Assembly (NCBI GenBank): GCA_030039035.1
Contig: JASHQQ010000091.1
Coordinates: forward strand, 1 to 32,650
Reading direction: 5' to 3'
From: Acidobacteriaceae bacterium
GTDB taxonomy: Bacteria > Acidobacteriota > Terriglobia > Terriglobales > Acidobacteriaceae
DNA length: 32,650 nucleotides
Part shown: positions 7,099-15,796 of the stretch, piece after piece
Layout of the letters: each line of letters begins with the position of its first letter
Position numbering within the stretch: the first letter of the stretch is position 1
Translations under genes and position numbers: made by a program
The notes under the pieces: generated by a model
What the model was told of the DNA's origin: nothing
The model's input: the letters and a program-made list of their open reading frames with translations, nothing else
The model's database searches: none

Positions 7099-7207
7099 GC
7101 AATTCCTGAGTGGCTGTGGCCTTTCGAAATCCGCACAGTGTCGCCGCTCCTTGGGGTCGCGTCGACTTGAATTCAGCGGCTTTGGGATACAGTGACTCAG
7201 GAATTGC
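7099..7207. repeat. 109-bp inverted-repeat element, copy A (core shared with copy B)
   Basis: Arms GCAATTCCTGAGT (7099-7111) and ACTCAGGAATTGC (7195-7207) are a perfect 13-bp inverted repeat around 83 bp. The centre (7140-7167) starts GTCGCCGCTCC and ends GGTCGCGTCGACT, nearly identical to 28606-28634. The element lies between the convergent ends of the DUF4832 and GH2 genes. It has no coding capacity and no T-run, so it is not a standard intrinsic terminator. Confidence 0.65.
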
Positions 7208-7239
7208 GATAAAGCCGGTATTGATTTGGCGACACTTTC

Positions 7240-7260
7240 GGCCCGGCTCAAAGCCGGGCC
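7240..7260. repeat. short GC-rich palindrome
   Basis: GGCCCGGCT-CAA-AGCCGGGCC is a perfect 9-bp stem with a 3-nt loop. It lies downstream of both convergent genes and belongs to the same style as the palindromes at 11372 and 15460-15671. It might help terminate transcription, but no T-run follows. Nothing else was seen in the 7063-7340 spacer apart from this and the 109-bp element. Confidence 0.6.
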
Positions 7261-7340
7261 ATGTTACAAAGCAGCGCTCGCACGAGCTTTTCAGCAAGCT
7301 GTGGAGTCGCGCCCTATCAGGACTGCCCGCGGCGCGAGAG

Positions 7341-10070
7341 TTATTGCGCGCCGGAGGCCGTCGGCGTCAACGTCGCCGCCGCGACATTCCATCCTTCGAG
7401 CTTGACCACCGGGTCGGCCGGCGCGTCCTCCGGCAGCAGCGCGGTCAGCGTCGCCGATTCGCCCGGGGTTAATTCGATCAGGTTGTCGGACCAGAAGACG
7501 GGTGCGACGAGATCCCCCGAAGAGGTCCGCACCGCGGCGCCGATCTGAAACGCAAGCGCCGGCGAGGTGTTGTCAAGATGCAGACGAATCTCGCGGCCCT
7601 GCGGCGTTTGCGCGACGGTCGCGCTGGCCTGCACCGTGGCTTCGGGCAGATGGGTGAGGTCTGTCAGGTCCTCGTACCGTTCCGCCGGGGTGTGCGTGTA
7701 ATCGGTTTTCTCCCAGTCGAAGGTGGTCAGCGTGCCCGGAACCCAGTAGAAGTTGCGGCTGGCGACGTGGCCCGCCGAATCGGTGAGCGAGAGATCGATA
7801 AAGAAGATCCGCTCCGGGCTGGTATAGAGCGCGTCGGGAATCACGAAGACCTGCTGCGAGCTGTCGGCGGCCGAGTTGACCGTCGCCCCGGCGGAGTAGA
7901 GCTGGTTCCAGGCAAGGCCGTGGACCTTTACGCTGGCGCGAAGGCCGGGCGCATCATGGTAGGTGCTGTTGACCACCATGATCGATCGGTCGTCGTAGGA
8001 GTACTGGATGTGCAGCGGCTCGCAGGCCTTTTTTGCCGCAAAGTAGCCGGCGTCGGGGTCGAGATAATAGTCGTAGAGGTGCCAGATCATCGACGGCCAT
8101 GCGTTGTTGAGCATCCACTGGATCACGCCCGTCGAGAAGTACTTGTTTTTGGCGTAGGACTCGAACATGGCGCGCTCGGAGTCGTATTCCATGGTCTGCG
8201 CGATGCGCGTGTATTCTTCGGCCGACTTCGGGGTTGCGTACATCGCGTCCATGGCCGCATCGAAGACCTTCAGGTTGACGAATTCGCCTCCGCCGTTGTG
8301 GTAGCTCCAGTCGGCGGTCTGCGGCCACGCGTCGGGATCGGAAAGAAATTTCTTGCGGCTGGCCATCGACGGAATCGCCGGTCCGGGGCTGGTCTCGGTG
8401 TTGTAGCCAAAGTTGCCGCCGTCGTGCTTGTTCACATACCAATAACCTGGAGCCACGTAGTCGTACGGGCCGGTCATCTTCACGCCGCTTGGGCCGGTGA
8501 CCGTGGTCGGCGCCTGCGAGGCCGACGAAAGAATGGGATTGGGCCAATGCGTCTGCGCTTCGATATCGAGATAGGCGCGCTCGACGTTCGGCGGCGGAGG
8601 GTTGTCGCTGCCGTTGAGCCAGACGAGCAGGCTGGCGTGATGGCGCAGGCGCAGCATTTGCGAACGCAGCGAGGCGGTGGCGATGGTCAGGTCGTCGGGC
8701 GTCCAGTCCCGCCAATGCTCCCAGTGATCGCAACAGCACCAGCCCAACATCACCAGGATTCCGTTCTCGTCGGCCAGCCGGAAGAATTCCTCGGTATCGA
8801 GCTTGCCCTCGAGGCGAATCGCGTTCAGATTCATGCCGCGCACCAGCCGGAACTGCTCGCGCAAGCGCTCGTCGTTGGCGCGCAGCAGCATGTCCTGCGA
8901 CCAGCCGCCGCCGCGAATCAGGATGGGCTTGCCGTTCACGCGGAAGAGGCGGCTGCCGTTGGCGGTGTACTCCGAAGTGACTTCGCGAATGCCGAACTCG
9001 ACGCTCTGCTCGTCGCTCTGCCCGCCCTGGGTCGAGAAGCTCACGGTAAGGTGCTCGAGATGCGGATCGCCCATCTGCCACGGCCACCATGGCTTGGGAT
9101 CATGAATCCGCAGCGCGGGGAACTGCTGAGGAGAAAAGACGACGGTGCGGTCTTCGTGCGCGGCCAGTTCGACCGGCTGCTCGAATTTGACTCCGGCGGC
9201 GGCGCCCGAAGCGACTCCCTTGACCGCATGGTCCGTTGCGTTGTGCAGCTCGGCATAGATGGTGAGATCGGCCACGGCGAGCGAATCATCTTCGAAATGC
9301 GTGACGGCCAGCGGCGATCGCACCGTGACCTCGCCGCTGGTGACCAGATCGACCGCGCCGATCAGGCCCATGTCCTTGTCCGGCGGGCAGGGATTCCAGT
9401 CCACCCAGTTGATGCCCAGGTCTTTCTCCGTGGGCGCAAAGGTCTCCACGGCGAGCACGTTTTCCCTGCCCGGCTTCAGTCCGCCGGTTACGTCGAGCTC
9501 ATAGGTACGGTACGCGCCGGCCACGGTTGTTCCGTCGGCGATTTTCTTGCCGTTCAGCCAGATCTCTGCGCGGTAGTTGATGCCGCCGAAACGCAGCCAG
9601 AAGTGCGGCTCGCGGCCGGTGGCGGCCGGAGCCGTGAACTCCGCGCGATACCACCATCCGCAGTGGTACGGGCTGTCGGCCGGCATGGGCAAATTGGAAA
9701 AGAGTTTTCCGATGGGATAACCGGTACCCGGAATCTGGCGCAGGTTCATGCCGAAATAGGGGTCGGGATACACTTCGTCGGCCACCTGCGCGGCCAGCAC
9801 AGTGCTCGGCACGCGGGTCTTCAGCCAGCCATCGACGGAAAACCCCGGAGCCGCGATCTCGTCACCCGTGGCTTGCAGCTTGCACGCCGACTGCAGCCGC
9901 CAGCCTTCGCGCAGCGGCGTGACCGAGCTCGCCTGCATTGCCGCGGAAACAAGCAAAAACATCGCGAACGGAATCCGGCGGCAGGATGGGGAAAAACAAC
10001 GAGCCGGAGTGGTCCGCGAGTCGACCTTCCAGGGCCTGAAAAAATGCGACGGCGAAAAGAACACTTTCAA
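7341..10070 (-). CDS. GH2 glycoside hydrolase, exo-beta-D-glucosaminidase-like
   Basis: The 909-residue enzyme has GH2 architecture: sugar-binding domain (LREGWRLQ through ENVLAVETFAP), Ig-like sandwich, TIM barrel, and C-terminal Ig-like domains. The acid/base site reads WLNGSDNPPPP with D489 where most GH2 enzymes have Glu; the nucleophile is E559 in NTETSPG. The Asp variant and 70-residue spacing fit the CsxA exo-chitosanase subfamily (Asp469/Glu541, from memory), which releases glucosamine from chitosan oligomers. The start is TTG 10068-10070, overlapping the lacI stop as TTGA, with GGAGG seven bases upstream. This gives a plausible signal peptide (hydrophobic IPFAMFLLVSAAMQA, residues about 33-47). 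Activity on another amino sugar or mannoside is possible. Confidence 0.85.
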   Translation of the reverse strand: MKVFFSPSHFFRPWKVDSRTTPARCFSPSCRRIPFAMFLLVSAAMQASSVTPLREGWRLQSACKLQATGDEIAAPGFSVDGWLKTRVPSTVLAAQVADEVYPDPYFGMNLRQIPGTGYPIGKLFSNLPMPADSPYHCGWWYRAEFTAPAATGREPHFWLRFGGINYRAEIWLNGKKIADGTTVAGAYRTYELDVTGGLKPGRENVLAVETFAPTEKDLGINWVDWNPCPPDKDMGLIGAVDLVTSGEVTVRSPLAVTHFEDDSLAVADLTIYAELHNATDHAVKGVASGAAAGVKFEQPVELAAHEDRTVVFSPQQFPALRIHDPKPWWPWQMGDPHLEHLTVSFSTQGGQSDEQSVEFGIREVTSEYTANGSRLFRVNGKPILIRGGGWSQDMLLRANDERLREQFRLVRGMNLNAIRLEGKLDTEEFFRLADENGILVMLGWCCCDHWEHWRDWTPDDLTIATASLRSQMLRLRHHASLLVWLNGSDNPPPPNVERAYLDIEAQTHWPNPILSSASQAPTTVTGPSGVKMTGPYDYVAPGYWYVNKHDGGNFGYNTETSPGPAIPSMASRKKFLSDPDAWPQTADWSYHNGGGEFVNLKVFDAAMDAMYATPKSAEEYTRIAQTMEYDSERAMFESYAKNKYFSTGVIQWMLNNAWPSMIWHLYDYYLDPDAGYFAAKKACEPLHIQYSYDDRSIMVVNSTYHDAPGLRASVKVHGLAWNQLYSAGATVNSAADSSQQVFVIPDALYTSPERIFFIDLSLTDSAGHVASRNFYWVPGTLTTFDWEKTDYTHTPAERYEDLTDLTHLPEATVQASATVAQTPQGREIRLHLDNTSPALAFQIGAAVRTSSGDLVAPVFWSDNLIELTPGESATLTALLPEDAPADPVVKLEGWNVAAATLTPTASGAQ

Positions 10071-11197
10071 TTTGGTGCCTCCATCGATTGTTGCTTTGCG
10101 GTTTTGTGTTGGGGCAGAAGTACAGCCTGGTTTCGCGGCGGAGCCGTGGACATGCGCACCACCAGCTCCGGCGGCGCCTGATGAAACCTTGCCGGCTGCG
10201 CGATCCCTTGCTCGCGCGCTTCGATGGCTTCGAGCACCCACTGCGCCGCCAGCAGGCCCATTTCCTTCATCGGCTGGCGAATGGTCGTGATTCCCGGAGT
10301 AGCGACAACGGCCGGCAAAATCTCGTCGAAGCCGACGACCGAACAGTCCTGGGGAACCTTCACGCCCGCGCAAGCGAGACCGCGCACCACGCCGAGAGCG
10401 GTGAGATCGTCGAAAGCCAGGACGGCGGTGAAATTCCGACCGGAGGCGAGCATCTGCCGCGCGCACTCGATGCCGCCTTCGAACCCCGAGGCGGGATCGA
10501 CGAGGTTGGGCAGTTGCAGCACCAGCCCGGGGTCGAACTCAAGGCCGGCCCCGGCCGCGGCGCGGCGCACGCCGGACCATCGCGGCTCGCTGTCGAACAT
10601 CTCTTCGGGGCCGCGGATGACGGCGATTTGCCGGTGGCCGAGATCGAGCAGATGGCGAATCGCCATGGCGCCGCCGTCTTCGTTATCCACCAGCACCGAG
10701 CTGATGCCGCGGGCGGTCAGGTCGCGGCTGACGATGACGATGGGCACGTGGTTCTTCTCGATATCGGCGAGCAGATTGGTCTCCTCGAAGACCCAACTGG
10801 CGATGACAATCACGCCCTCGGCACGCCGTTCGAGAATCATCTTCAGATAGGAGTCGAAGAGCCTGCGTTGCGTCTGCGCGTCCATGAGCAGGGGTACGTA
10901 GCCGGCGGGCTGCAGGCCCGCCTGGATGCCGCGGGCGATGAGCGTGCAGAACGGGTCGGAGAGATCGAACGCCAGCACGCCGATGGTCTGGCTGCGGCGG
11001 CGGCGCAGCGAGCGGGCGTAGGCGTCGGGGTGGTAGCCGAGCTGGCGGGCCATGGCGCGAATCTGCTCGCGCGTGGCGACGGCGACATACTGCGAGAGCG
11101 GCGCCTCGCTGAGCACGATGGAGACCGTCGAGACGGAAAAACCGCAGGCGCGGGCAACATCCAACAGCGTGACGTGACCGGATCGTCGCTGGCCCAT
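10067..11197 (-). CDS. LacI family transcriptional regulator
   Basis: Residues about 9-30 (VTLLDVARACGFSVSTVSIVLS) are the LacI helix-turn-helix, followed by the hinge region (LGYHPDAYARSLRRRRSQTIGVL) and a periplasmic-binding-protein-like effector domain (VVGFDEI, TTIRQPMKEMG). At 376 residues it is a little longer than usual because of a hydrophilic C-terminal tail. ATG 11197 is preferred over the adjacent GTG 11200 because AGGAG lies six bases before it. It is cotranscribed and translationally coupled with the GH2 gene. The perfect 16-bp palindrome in the divergent TonB-receptor promoter is its likely operator, so it should repress sugar uptake until an oligosaccharide inducer binds. Confidence 0.94.
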   Translation of the reverse strand: MGQRRSGHVTLLDVARACGFSVSTVSIVLSEAPLSQYVAVATREQIRAMARQLGYHPDAYARSLRRRRSQTIGVLAFDLSDPFCTLIARGIQAGLQPAGYVPLLMDAQTQRRLFDSYLKMILERRAEGVIVIASWVFEETNLLADIEKNHVPIVIVSRDLTARGISSVLVDNEDGGAMAIRHLLDLGHRQIAVIRGPEEMFDSEPRWSGVRRAAAGAGLEFDPGLVLQLPNLVDPASGFEGGIECARQMLASGRNFTAVLAFDDLTALGVVRGLACAGVKVPQDCSVVGFDEILPAVVATPGITTIRQPMKEMGLLAAQWVLEAIEAREQGIAQPARFHQAPPELVVRMSTAPPRNQAVLLPQHKTAKQQSMEAPN

Positions 11198-11567
11198 CAC
11201 CTGCTCCTGCGCACGGAGGCGGCCCCGATGAGCCCTGTCAATTCCGCCCCGCGACGCATGAAGCTGTCAGTTCGGAGGGTACGGTCTTCAGAGGCTGCGG
11301 AAAATCTTCTTGAATCCAGCTTCTCGCGAGGTGAAGTCCGCGAGAAAAAAGAGAAATAAAGGGCTTCTTTCGGCACGGCTAAAGCCGTGCCCTGACACTT
11401 GTCCTCGTGGAACGAGTTCTCTCGCATTGTGTTCAGCCCGTATACCATTTCGCTCCGTGATCGAGCAGCCCCCTGGAAAGGCCGAGCCAACACCTCAAGC
11501 TGGCGGCCGTGACGGACGTTTGCAGATCCAGGAATCACTGCAAGCCGGCCTTGGCGGATTTTTCCAC
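11198..11567. other. gene-free divergent spacer between lacI and the TonB receptor
   Basis: The 453-bp gap (11198-11650) has no credible gene. On the minus strand TTGACA (complement of 11236-11241) is a possible lacI -35 element, but the -10 match 17 bp downstream is poor. The 11-mer TTGACAGGGCT occurs both there and at the receptor promoter (from 11568). The rest, apart from the palindrome at 11372-11391, shows nothing recognisable. Confidence 0.4.
11372..11391. repeat. short GC-rich palindrome
   Basis: GGCACGGCT-AA-AGCCGTGCC is a perfect 9-bp stem with a 2-nt loop. It is of the same type as 7240-7260 and the cluster at 15460-15671 (AGCC-type inner arm and a 2-3-nt loop) and is probably a REP-like dispersed repeat. 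Confidence 0.6.
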
Positions 11568-11596
11568 TTGACAGGGCTGCGCTTTGCTCCTAGATT
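11568..11596 (+). promoter_or_regulatory. sigma70-type promoter of the TonB receptor gene
   Basis: TTGACA (11568-11573), a 17-bp spacer and TAGATT (11591-11596) form a near-consensus housekeeping promoter. The predicted start site is close to 11603, just ahead of the palindromic operator. Confidence 0.7.
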
Positions 11597-11608
11597 TGCA
11601 GTTCTAAT

Positions 11609-11624
11609 ATTCAAACGTTTGAAT
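11609..11624. promoter_or_regulatory. LacI-type operator
   Basis: ATTCAAACGTTTGAAT is a perfect 16-bp palindrome with the central CG dinucleotide typical of LacI-family operators. It lies directly after the -10 element, at about +7 to +22, where binding would block initiation or clearance. The divergently encoded LacI protein is the obvious candidate ligand. Confidence 0.75.
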
Positions 11625-11650
11625 GTCAACATTTCTTTGGAGAGCCTGAG

Positions 11651-14600
11651 ATGAAATTCCCGAAAACAAGGGCCAATCGCCTCCGCTATTTCGTCATCGG
11701 CTGGGTTGTTCTTCTCCTTTTTGCGGCCGGAGCCGTCTTCGCCCAGGCCGGCCGGGGCGGCATCAGCGGCCTGATCAGCGACCCCTCGGGCGCGGCCGTG
11801 CCCGGCGCGAAGGTGACTCTGCTCGACCATGCCACCGGCGTGGAGCAGACGACCGTGACCACCAGCGCGGGTTTGTATTCCTTCGTTTCCCTTGCTCCGG
11901 GCAGCTACCGGGTGACGGTGGTCGCGAAAGGATTTGAAACCGCCGTGCGCGACAACGCCACCGTGACTGTCGACCAGGTGAGCGCCATCAACATCTCCCT
12001 CCCCGTGGGCAACGTCAGTGAAACCGTCACGGTGACGGAGTCGACCAATCTGGTCGACACCGAAAACTCCACCGTCGGACAGGTCCTCGATGCCGGAGCC
12101 ATCGACCGCGTCCCGCTGCTGACACGCAACGTCTTCGACCTGATCCAGCTCAGCGCGGGCGTCACCCCGGCCAACGGGGCGCCCAATTCTTCGAGTTCGT
12201 TCGCCATCGAGAACATCTCGAGCGGCCGGCCCGGCGTCGATGTTTCTTCCTATACAATCAACGGCGCAATTGTGGGCTCGGTCTACTACATGGTCGACGG
12301 CAGCCCGATCGGCATCTCCGAGAACAATTCGGCTGCCATCATTCCGGCGATGGACCTTCCCGAAGACGCCGTGGATGAAATCCGCACCGAAACGCAAAAC
12401 ACTCCGGCTTCGTATCAGAGCGGCGCGGCCGGCGTCATCAGCCTGGTGAGCAAATCCGGGGGCGACCAATTTCACGGCGACGCCTTCGGAGTCTTCCGGC
12501 CCGACATCCTTGCCGCGAACGAATACTTCAACAAACAGAGTGAAATCAGCGGTGGATCGCCGAATACGCCGCCCTCGTTTCACCGCTACCAGGAGGGCGG
12601 CTCGATCGGCGGTCCCATTCTGCACAAAAAGCTCTTCTTCTTCGGCGACTACGAGGCGACGCAGCAAGAGCAATACGACGGGTCGAATCTCTTCACCGTG
12701 CCTACCACCGCGGAAAAGAGCGGCGACTTTTCGGCCGATCCGTTCACGATTTACGATCCGCTGCTGCCGGACTATGCGACCGGCGCGAACGCCGGCACGC
12801 GGCAGCCGTTTGCCGGCAACAAGATCACCACCATCAACCCCATCGGCGCGGCGTTTCTCTCCCACTTCCCCAAGTGCAACTACCCCAACCCCTCAACCTG
12901 CGATACGTCGTCGGACGACCTGACCACCAATTTCTTCCAGCCCGGCCTGGATCCGACGACGGCGCAGAGGTTCGACGTCCGCATCGACTGGGATCAGAGC
13001 GAGAAGCAGCGCATCTTCGGCCGATTCTCCTTCGACCGGCTCTTCAACTCGACCTTCAACGCATTTAACAACATGTGGGACCTGAACTACGCCCAGAACA
13101 TCACCAACGGGCGTAACATTCTGCTGGCCGACGACCTGACGCTGAATTCCACCACGGTGTTGAACCTGCGTTACTCCTTCACCCGGCACTACGAGAATCA
13201 GGGCGGCGATCCGTCGCAAAACGGGTTCGATATCACCACGCTGGGATTTCCCGCGTCGCTGGCGGCGCAGGAGGTCTACAAGTTGCTGCCGTTCGTGACT
13301 TTCAGCGACGCCGGCAACGGCATCGGCGGCACGGCCGACTACAACACCTTTCAATATGCCAGCGAAAACAGCGACGCCAGCGCGGCTCTCACCAAGATCT
13401 GGGGCAAGCACGAGATCTCGACCGGGTTCGAGTACATGAAGCGATTCATGAATGTCGGCCAGCCGCCGGCGCCCTCCGGCTCCTACGCGTTCGACATCTC
13501 CGCGACGGACCAATCGGTGGCCTCGGCCAATGGCGGCAGCGACTTCGCTTCACTGCTGATCGGCATGGGAACGGCGCCCGGCACCGAGTCGAGCAGCTAC
13601 CCCAACTTTACCAAGGATCTGTTTGCCGCCGAAGCCAGCCCTTATTACGCGGCCTTTGTCGAGGACACGTACCATCTCAGCAAGGCCATCACGATCACTG
13701 CCGGCCTGCGCTGGGATATTTTTGGAGGCAGAACCGAGCGCCACAACCGGCTCGAGTACTTCGATCCCACAGCAACCAATACCGTCGACGGCGTCTCTTA
13801 TACCGGCGCCGAGATCTACGCCAACAGCAGCCACCGGAGCCCCTACACGACCAATATGAAGGATTTTGGTCCCCGGCTGGGATTCTCCTGGCAGCCGATC
13901 AAGCCGCTGGTTGTCCGCGGCGGCGGCGGTTTCTACTACGGGCCCAGCACGCAGATGGTGGCCGGTGTCGGGCAAGACAGCGACGGCTATTCCACCTCGA
14001 CGTTGTGGAATGCCACCTGCCTCAACGCCGACGGCAATACGGTGTACAACGGCACCTCGGCCTGCGCGGGAGCCGCGCCGGGCAGTCCCGCGCCCAGCGT
14101 CACCGGCATCTACTCGTTGAGCAATCCCTTTCCCAACGGAGTCGTCCAGACGATCTCGAACCCAACCGGCCTGGGCATCAATCTTGGCAACACCTTGAGT
14201 ACCGTGCTGCACTCGCAGCGCACTCCCACGGTTTACAACTTCAACTTCGGGTTGGAATACCAGCTTCCCGATCAGGTCGTGCTGAGTGCAGGCTATGTGG
14301 GCAGCCGCGGACTGTTTCTTCCGCTCGGCGGCGTCGATCTGAACCAGCTCGACCTGCAGACCATCGCAAATTACGGCTATTCGCTCTGCGTCGATACTTC
14401 GCAACCCACCTGCAAGATGGTTCCCAACAAGTGGAACGCGATTCTTCCCTCAACCAATAATCTCTACGGCTCCGCTACCGTGCCGCTCTGGGTTGCGCTG
14501 CAAGAGTTCCCGCAGTTCGGCAGTGGAGGCTATGGCGCGGGAAACGGCGTGAATGTGCACGGCTATCCCGGCGGGGACTCCGACTATAGCTCCCTGCAGA

Positions 14601-15349
14601 CCAAAGTGCAGAAGAGGCTCACGCAGCACTTCACCTCTCTGGTCAGCTTCACCTGGGGCAAGCTGATCACCGACGACGGCAACCCGCCGCTGGGCTTCGT
14701 CGGCTCCCATGGCGGCGGACCGCAGGATTGGAAGAACGAGAATTTCGAGCACTCGGTGAGCCCGCAGGACGTGAAATACCAGTTCACCGGCGACGCGTCG
14801 TACGATCTGCCCGTCGGCAAAGGCCGGGCGCTGAACCTGAATGGCGTAGGGAACGCCATCCTCGGAGGCTGGACGGGGAATGGCATCCTCTATTGGAGCT
14901 CCGGCATCCCCATTCCCTCGCCGGTAGTCGGCGCCTCGATTTCCTACTTCAATCAGCGGGCGAACCTGACCTGCGATCCCAACAAGGGCGCGCTGCATAA
15001 ACCAGGCATGTTTGACAGCAGCGGCAATTTCATCGCCGGTTCAGGATGGTTCAATAACAATTGCTTCGCATTTCCGGCGAGTCCGTTCGTGGCGGGAACC
15101 GCCCCGAATTATCTCGACAACGTTCGCACCGAGGGCGCGCTGAACCTCGACCTCTCGGTCTACAAGACATTTTCGTTCGGAGAGCAGCGGGATCTGCGCT
15201 TCGACGTGTCTTCCTACAACGTCGCCAACCGGGCGCAGTTTGGAATGCCCGGCATCTCCAGCCTGACGGTCCCGGCAAACTTCGGCCTGATCCAATCCAC
15301 CGTCAACTCGCCGCGGCAGTTCCAGTTCGGCGCGAGGTTCACGTTCTAG
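11651..15349 (+). CDS. TonB-dependent receptor with carboxypeptidase-regulatory-like domain
   Basis: The 1232-residue outer-membrane protein has a signal peptide (residues 1-32, ending VFAQA) and a CarboxypepD_reg-like domain (about 36-120, GGISGLISDPSGAAVPGAKVTLLD through INISLPVG). A plug domain follows (VPLLTRNVFDLIQLSAGVTP onward), then a long beta-barrel ending in the aromatic C-terminal strand FQFGARFTF. This is the Oar/SusC-like form expanded in Acidobacteriota. The Shine-Dalgarno GGAG lies eight bases before the ATG. Its promoter overlaps a LacI-type operator, and it is divergent from lacI and the GH2 gene. The likely cargo is therefore the oligosaccharide that the GH2 enzyme degrades; this is an inference from context. 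Confidence 0.93.
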   Translation: MKFPKTRANRLRYFVIGWVVLLLFAAGAVFAQAGRGGISGLISDPSGAAVPGAKVTLLDHATGVEQTTVTTSAGLYSFVSLAPGSYRVTVVAKGFETAVRDNATVTVDQVSAINISLPVGNVSETVTVTESTNLVDTENSTVGQVLDAGAIDRVPLLTRNVFDLIQLSAGVTPANGAPNSSSSFAIENISSGRPGVDVSSYTINGAIVGSVYYMVDGSPIGISENNSAAIIPAMDLPEDAVDEIRTETQNTPASYQSGAAGVISLVSKSGGDQFHGDAFGVFRPDILAANEYFNKQSEISGGSPNTPPSFHRYQEGGSIGGPILHKKLFFFGDYEATQQEQYDGSNLFTVPTTAEKSGDFSADPFTIYDPLLPDYATGANAGTRQPFAGNKITTINPIGAAFLSHFPKCNYPNPSTCDTSSDDLTTNFFQPGLDPTTAQRFDVRIDWDQSEKQRIFGRFSFDRLFNSTFNAFNNMWDLNYAQNITNGRNILLADDLTLNSTTVLNLRYSFTRHYENQGGDPSQNGFDITTLGFPASLAAQEVYKLLPFVTFSDAGNGIGGTADYNTFQYASENSDASAALTKIWGKHEISTGFEYMKRFMNVGQPPAPSGSYAFDISATDQSVASANGGSDFASLLIGMGTAPGTESSSYPNFTKDLFAAEASPYYAAFVEDTYHLSKAITITAGLRWDIFGGRTERHNRLEYFDPTATNTVDGVSYTGAEIYANSSHRSPYTTNMKDFGPRLGFSWQPIKPLVVRGGGGFYYGPSTQMVAGVGQDSDGYSTSTLWNATCLNADGNTVYNGTSACAGAAPGSPAPSVTGIYSLSNPFPNGVVQTISNPTGLGINLGNTLSTVLHSQRTPTVYNFNFGLEYQLPDQVVLSAGYVGSRGLFLPLGGVDLNQLDLQTIANYGYSLCVDTSQPTCKMVPNKWNAILPSTNNLYGSATVPLWVALQEFPQFGSGGYGAGNGVNVHGYPGGDSDYSSLQTKVQKRLTQHFTSLVSFTWGKLITDDGNPPLGFVGSHGGGPQDWKNENFEHSVSPQDVKYQFTGDASYDLPVGKGRALNLNGVGNAILGGWTGNGILYWSSGIPIPSPVVGASISYFNQRANLTCDPNKGALHKPGMFDSSGNFIAGSGWFNNNCFAFPASPFVAGTAPNYLDNVRTEGALNLDLSVYKTFSFGEQRDLRFDVSSYNVANRAQFGMPGISSLTVPANFGLIQSTVNSPRQFQFGARFTF

Positions 15350-15459
15350 GGCGGCGCGCATATTGGCATAGCGAGGCGCAGCCGAACGGAGGGAGCAGGG
15401 GCCTTTAGTGTCTGCGTGAGAACTCTTGCCAGGGCCATAAAGTCGGTTTCAAAAGGCCC

Positions 15460-15671
15460 GCGGCTAAAGCCGCCTCGATGTTTTGCGCCGAAATTCAGCA
15501 GCCTGAAGGCTGCTGCTCCCTCCAATTCGCGCACCGAAACTACGCCGAAACGGGTTCTCACGCGCACTCTTTAGGCCCCTCAACTTCGCGGGGGCATCAA
15601 GCGGGCTTTAGCCCCGGGCCTGAAGGCCCGGCAGGTTTTACACTCGACATTCGTGGGGCTGAAGCCCCACG
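15460..15671. repeat. cluster of five GC-rich palindromes between convergent genes
   Basis: The gene-free stretch 15350-15796 holds five stem-loops: GCGGCT-AA-AGCCGC (15460-15473), CAGCAGCCT-GA-AGGCTGCTG (15496-15515), GGGCT-TT-AGCCC (15603-15614), CCGGGCCT-GA-AGGCCCGG (15614-15631) and CGTGGGGCT-GA-AGCCCCACG (15652-15671). All have 2-nt loops. Four have an AGCC or AGGC inner arm and loops GA, AA or TT. Two are followed by GCTCCCTCC or TGCTCCCTCC. The cluster lies between the receptor and the ABC permease gene ends and looks like a REP-type array. Confidence 0.7.
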
Positions 15672-15796
15672 CTCCCTCCGTAAAGTCCCTTGCGAAGTTT
15701 CTCTCCACCATTGATTTCTCCGTGCGTGGAGCATAGGACGACCTGATGTACCATCCTTGCGGAGCATTTGTTTCTGTCGCAAGGGTGGGACGTGCA

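Noticed and set aside
7063-7340. possible tRNA or coding gene between the DUF4832 and GH2 genes
   Set aside because: No cloverleaf or CCA end, and the small frames have no family pattern; the inverted repeats explain the structure.
7578-10181. 867-codon open frame on the plus strand
   Set aside because: It mirrors the GH2 gene, whose catalytic motifs and family architecture on the minus strand are clear.
11310-11654. 114-codon open frame upstream of the TonB receptor
   Set aside because: It overlaps the receptor promoter and operator, has no ribosome site and no recognisable domain.
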